Part shown: one piece after another, positions 4,896 to 6,636 of the stretch
How positions within the stretch are numbered: position 1 is the stretch's first letter
Layout: each line of letters begins with the position of its first letter
Origin: Fidelibacterota bacterium 46_43
GTDB lineage: Bacteria; Fidelibacterota; Fidelibacteria; Fidelibacterales; Fidelibacteraceae
Direction: 5' to 3'
Assembly: GCA_001509335.1 (NCBI GenBank)
Contig: LGGY01000033.1
Coordinates: 1 to 6,636, forward strand
DNA: 6,636 nt
Notes under the pieces: model-generated
The model's input: only the letters and a program-made list of their open reading frames with translations
Told to the model about the DNA's origin: nothing
The model's database searches: none
Made by a program: the position numbers and the translations under genes

Positions 4896-6636
4896 TCAGG
4901 GGCAATTCACAAGAACCGATTCGAACCCCTCTTTCTTCGTTCCATCGACATAGCGAACTTTCGCCGTGATGATATAAAGACCTAAGGGGACGGGGGATCC
5001 GTTTTCAAAGTTTCCATCCCAAAAAATCTGAGCCAGTGGAGATGAAAAGGCATTTATTTCATGGGAAGATACCGGATTCCCTGTAAGGGAGAAAATGTGA
5101 ATTTCCACATAAGAAAGTCCCTTTTCTCCACGAACCGTAATCATCATGGGTTCACCTGCACCTTGTTTAAGTACCCGGGGATCGGCAGATATAAAGGTGA
5201 TGTTTTCCTGTGGAAGCAAGGCAATGCTGTTTTCCATGCCTGCTGAATGTCCCCGTAAGGCCCGGCTTCTGTGCCAGGCTTTTCCATTCAGAAACGGGTG
5301 ACCGGTTTGAGGATTTTCAAGACTGACACCTGTGGTAAAATCAGGGTGGTTTTCCAGATTGACCGAATCCATGAGATTTGAATCAGGATCAAAAAGCCGG
5401 AGCACAAATCCGGAGTTAGGCAACACCGGAAATCTTTCAGCAGGCAGGGATGGTAAATACTGATCCCATTTTTCATGGGTGATTACCATATAGGGAACCG
5501 TCATCACACCTTTCAGTTCTGTGACTCTTTGATCCACCTGTATCTGCCAATGATCGAGAATAAGTGGAATTTCTTTGGAATACAGTTCAATCCACTCTGC
5601 CGGCTCCTGGGGGGACGGACAATTCATCACTTCACTGAACGTCACAGGAGATCGGGTATAGGGAGTATACACGGCCACTGTATCGGAAGATAAGTCCTCA
5701 CCATTCAGTGTCCACAACCAGGTTCCGGGATATTCAAAACGGACACTCACCAAATTTCCAAGTGTATCACCGGATTCACAATCTGCCATCAACTTAAAAG
5801 TATGAAGAACTATTTTGTCACCGGAAGGGTTTATGGCCAGAAGATCGATGGGGGGGGGAGAGCCGAACAGACGTCCCTGGTTGGTAACTTTCACGCCAAA
5901 CGTCAGGGTTTCTGCCCGGCGATTTATAAGATAAAGTTCACCTTCCCATGCCCGGTCAGGCAATGAATCTAAAGCAATCACACCGGGGGAAAATCCTGGG
6001 ACCCAGTTATCTGCACGGGCAGCCGAACGGAATAGGAAGCGCCGTTCCAGACCGAAACCGCTTTGCATGTCCCAGGAAGATGTGTACCTCAAGCTGTCCA
6101 GTACACGTCCTTTAAAATCTCTCCATACTATCGCATCTCCCCCGTTATTCAGGGAACGCCATTGCGGAGGGATCCATACAAAAAATGGGGGTGACTGCAT
6201 ATCCTGCCGGAGATCAGGACATTCCGCAGCCACCCTCAGCCCGAGTTTGGGAAGCACATAATCTGTATCTGTCAGACGGGCTGTTCCTGTGAGGTCACTG
6301 ATGGTGGTACCCGCCAGATTAACAGGCCGCCTGGATGCATTGTAAAACTCAATATATTCACAGGATATTCCATCTGCCGGCAGGGGACAAAATTCAGTGA
6401 TGTACAGGGAATCGGTCGGTAAAGGAACCGGTATTTTTTCTGACCCCGTATTTTCTGCGATTCCATAACGGCAATACCACATAATTTTCGAATATCCATA
6501 AAGAGGAGAATCCCATGAGCAGAAATACTTCACGGAATCACCTGCCCCTATCTCACCGTCCCCTATAGACCAAACCTCATGCCCTGTGATGGAATCCTTG
6601 AGAAATAGCTCCCACTCGCCAGAAGATACATTCCCC
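4896..6636 (-). CDS. Large secreted protein with two lamin tail domains and a FlgD-like C-terminal domain (5' end outside window)
   Basis: The frame is open to the right edge, so the N-terminus and signal peptide are missing; 579 residues are visible. An apparent GTG start at 6533 is internal, since 34 more in-frame codons precede it. Domains in visible numbering: the end of an Ig-like segment (1-75); lamin tail domain 1 (about 77-199, ITEFCPLP, EYIEFYN, SLNNGGDAIVWRD); an Ig-like linker (about 234-324); lamin tail domain 2 (about 331-442, FSEVMNCPSP, EWIELYS); and a FlgD-like Ig domain (about 479-574) with IHIFSLTGNPV and FWDGNFENGSPVPLGLYII. Proteins of this design are usually exported in FCB bacteria, where a FlgD/type-A-like end often serves in sorting or anchoring. 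No enzymatic motif is visible, so the function is unknown; an adhesive or structural surface role is a guess. A nine-C tract (coding strand) encodes Pro260-262. Confidence 0.82.
   Translation of the reverse strand, partial: GNVSSGEWELFLKDSITGHEVWSIGDGEIGAGDSVKYFCSWDSPLYGYSKIMWYCRYGIAENTGSEKIPVPLPTDSLYITEFCPLPADGISCEYIEFYNASRRPVNLAGTTISDLTGTARLTDTDYVLPKLGLRVAAECPDLRQDMQSPPFFVWIPPQWRSLNNGGDAIVWRDFKGRVLDSLRYTSSWDMQSGFGLERRFLFRSAARADNWVPGFSPGVIALDSLPDRAWEGELYLINRRAETLTFGVKVTNQGRLFGSPPPIDLLAINPSGDKIVLHTFKLMADCESGDTLGNLVSVRFEYPGTWLWTLNGEDLSSDTVAVYTPYTRSPVTFSEVMNCPSPQEPAEWIELYSKEIPLILDHWQIQVDQRVTELKGVMTVPYMVITHEKWDQYLPSLPAERFPVLPNSGFVLRLFDPDSNLMDSVNLENHPDFTTGVSLENPQTGHPFLNGKAWHRSRALRGHSAGMENSIALLPQENITFISADPRVLKQGAGEPMMITVRGEKGLSYVEIHIFSLTGNPVSSHEINAFSSPLAQIFWDGNFENGSPVPLGLYIITAKVRYVDGTKKEGFESVLVNCP
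4898..4938 (+). terminator. Weak candidate terminator for the sppA-like/elbB transcript, inside the convergent gene
   Basis: AGGGG (4898-4902) can pair with CCCCT (4926-4930) and TTC (4906-4908) with GAA (4923-4925 region, CGAA). This forms an imperfect hairpin with a three-base bulge, followed by CTTTCTTCG. It starts four bases after the elbB stop and lies within the 3' coding end of the lamin-tail gene. The stem is interrupted and the T-run is broken, so it may be chance. Confidence 0.28.
5850..5858 (-). repeat. Nine-base homopolymer (G9 on plus, C9 on coding strand) inside the lamin-tail gene
   Basis: Nine consecutive G on the plus strand give three in-frame CCC proline codons in the coding strand, in the Ig-like linker between the two lamin tail domains. 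It is the longest homopolymer in the window. Such tracts are prone to slipped-strand changes and also to sequencing error. Confidence 0.9.

Noticed and set aside
6531..6533. GTG as the start of the lamin-tail gene
   Set aside because: The frame continues without a stop for 34 more codons to the window edge, no signal peptide follows the GTG, and the upstream residues look like part of an Ig-like domain. The gene is partial.
1..6636. Mobile element, phage, defence or CRISPR content
   Set aside because: No transposase, integrase, terminal inverted repeats, direct-repeat array or toxin-antitoxin pair was seen. The genes look like ordinary envelope and housekeeping functions with similar base use throughout.

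Overview
The window holds five protein genes, two of them cut by the window edges. All appear to come from one Gram-negative (diderm) bacterium with moderate GC, roughly 45-50% by eye. Four of the five products look like envelope or exported proteins: an Omp85-type barrel, a lipoprotein with an L,D-transpeptidase-like domain, an exported SppA-type protease and a secreted lamin-tail-domain protein. The lamin-tail repeats with a FlgD-like C-terminal module, a PorV-like segment fused to SppA, and a promoter resembling the Bacteroidota TTTG/TAnnTTTG type all suggest the FCB superphylum. However, good Shine-Dalgarno sites precede the three genes whose starts are visible, and one is a 10-base perfect match. 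That is unlike typical Bacteroidota and fits deeper FCB lineages such as Marinimicrobia, Calditrichota or Cloacimonadota better. This placement is inference; no marker gene is present.

Layout: (1) 1-888, plus strand, is the C-terminal part of an Omp85/BamA-like outer-membrane barrel, followed by a hairpin terminator at 914-950. (2) 943-1659, minus strand, is a lipoprotein of the YkuD_2 murein L,D-transpeptidase type, convergent with the barrel gene. (3) 1660-1870 is a 211-base divergent control region with one good and one weak promoter candidate. (4) 1871-4216, plus strand, is a long SppA-family S49 peptidase with a cleavable signal peptide and an extra beta-rich N-terminal domain. (5) 4232-4894, plus strand, is elbB, 15 bases downstream and very probably co-transcribed. 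(6) 4896 to the right edge, minus strand, is a large secreted protein with two lamin tail domains and a FlgD-like C-terminal domain. Its frame stays open to the window edge, so its N-terminus is missing.

No RNA gene, CRISPR array or mobile element was seen, and no single obviously new system. The two observations most worth following are the fusion of a PorV-like domain to a two-domain SppA protease, and a nine-cytosine tract inside the secreted lamin-tail gene. A one-base slip in that tract, in either direction, brings a stop codon within about 13 codons, so the gene may be phase-variable.
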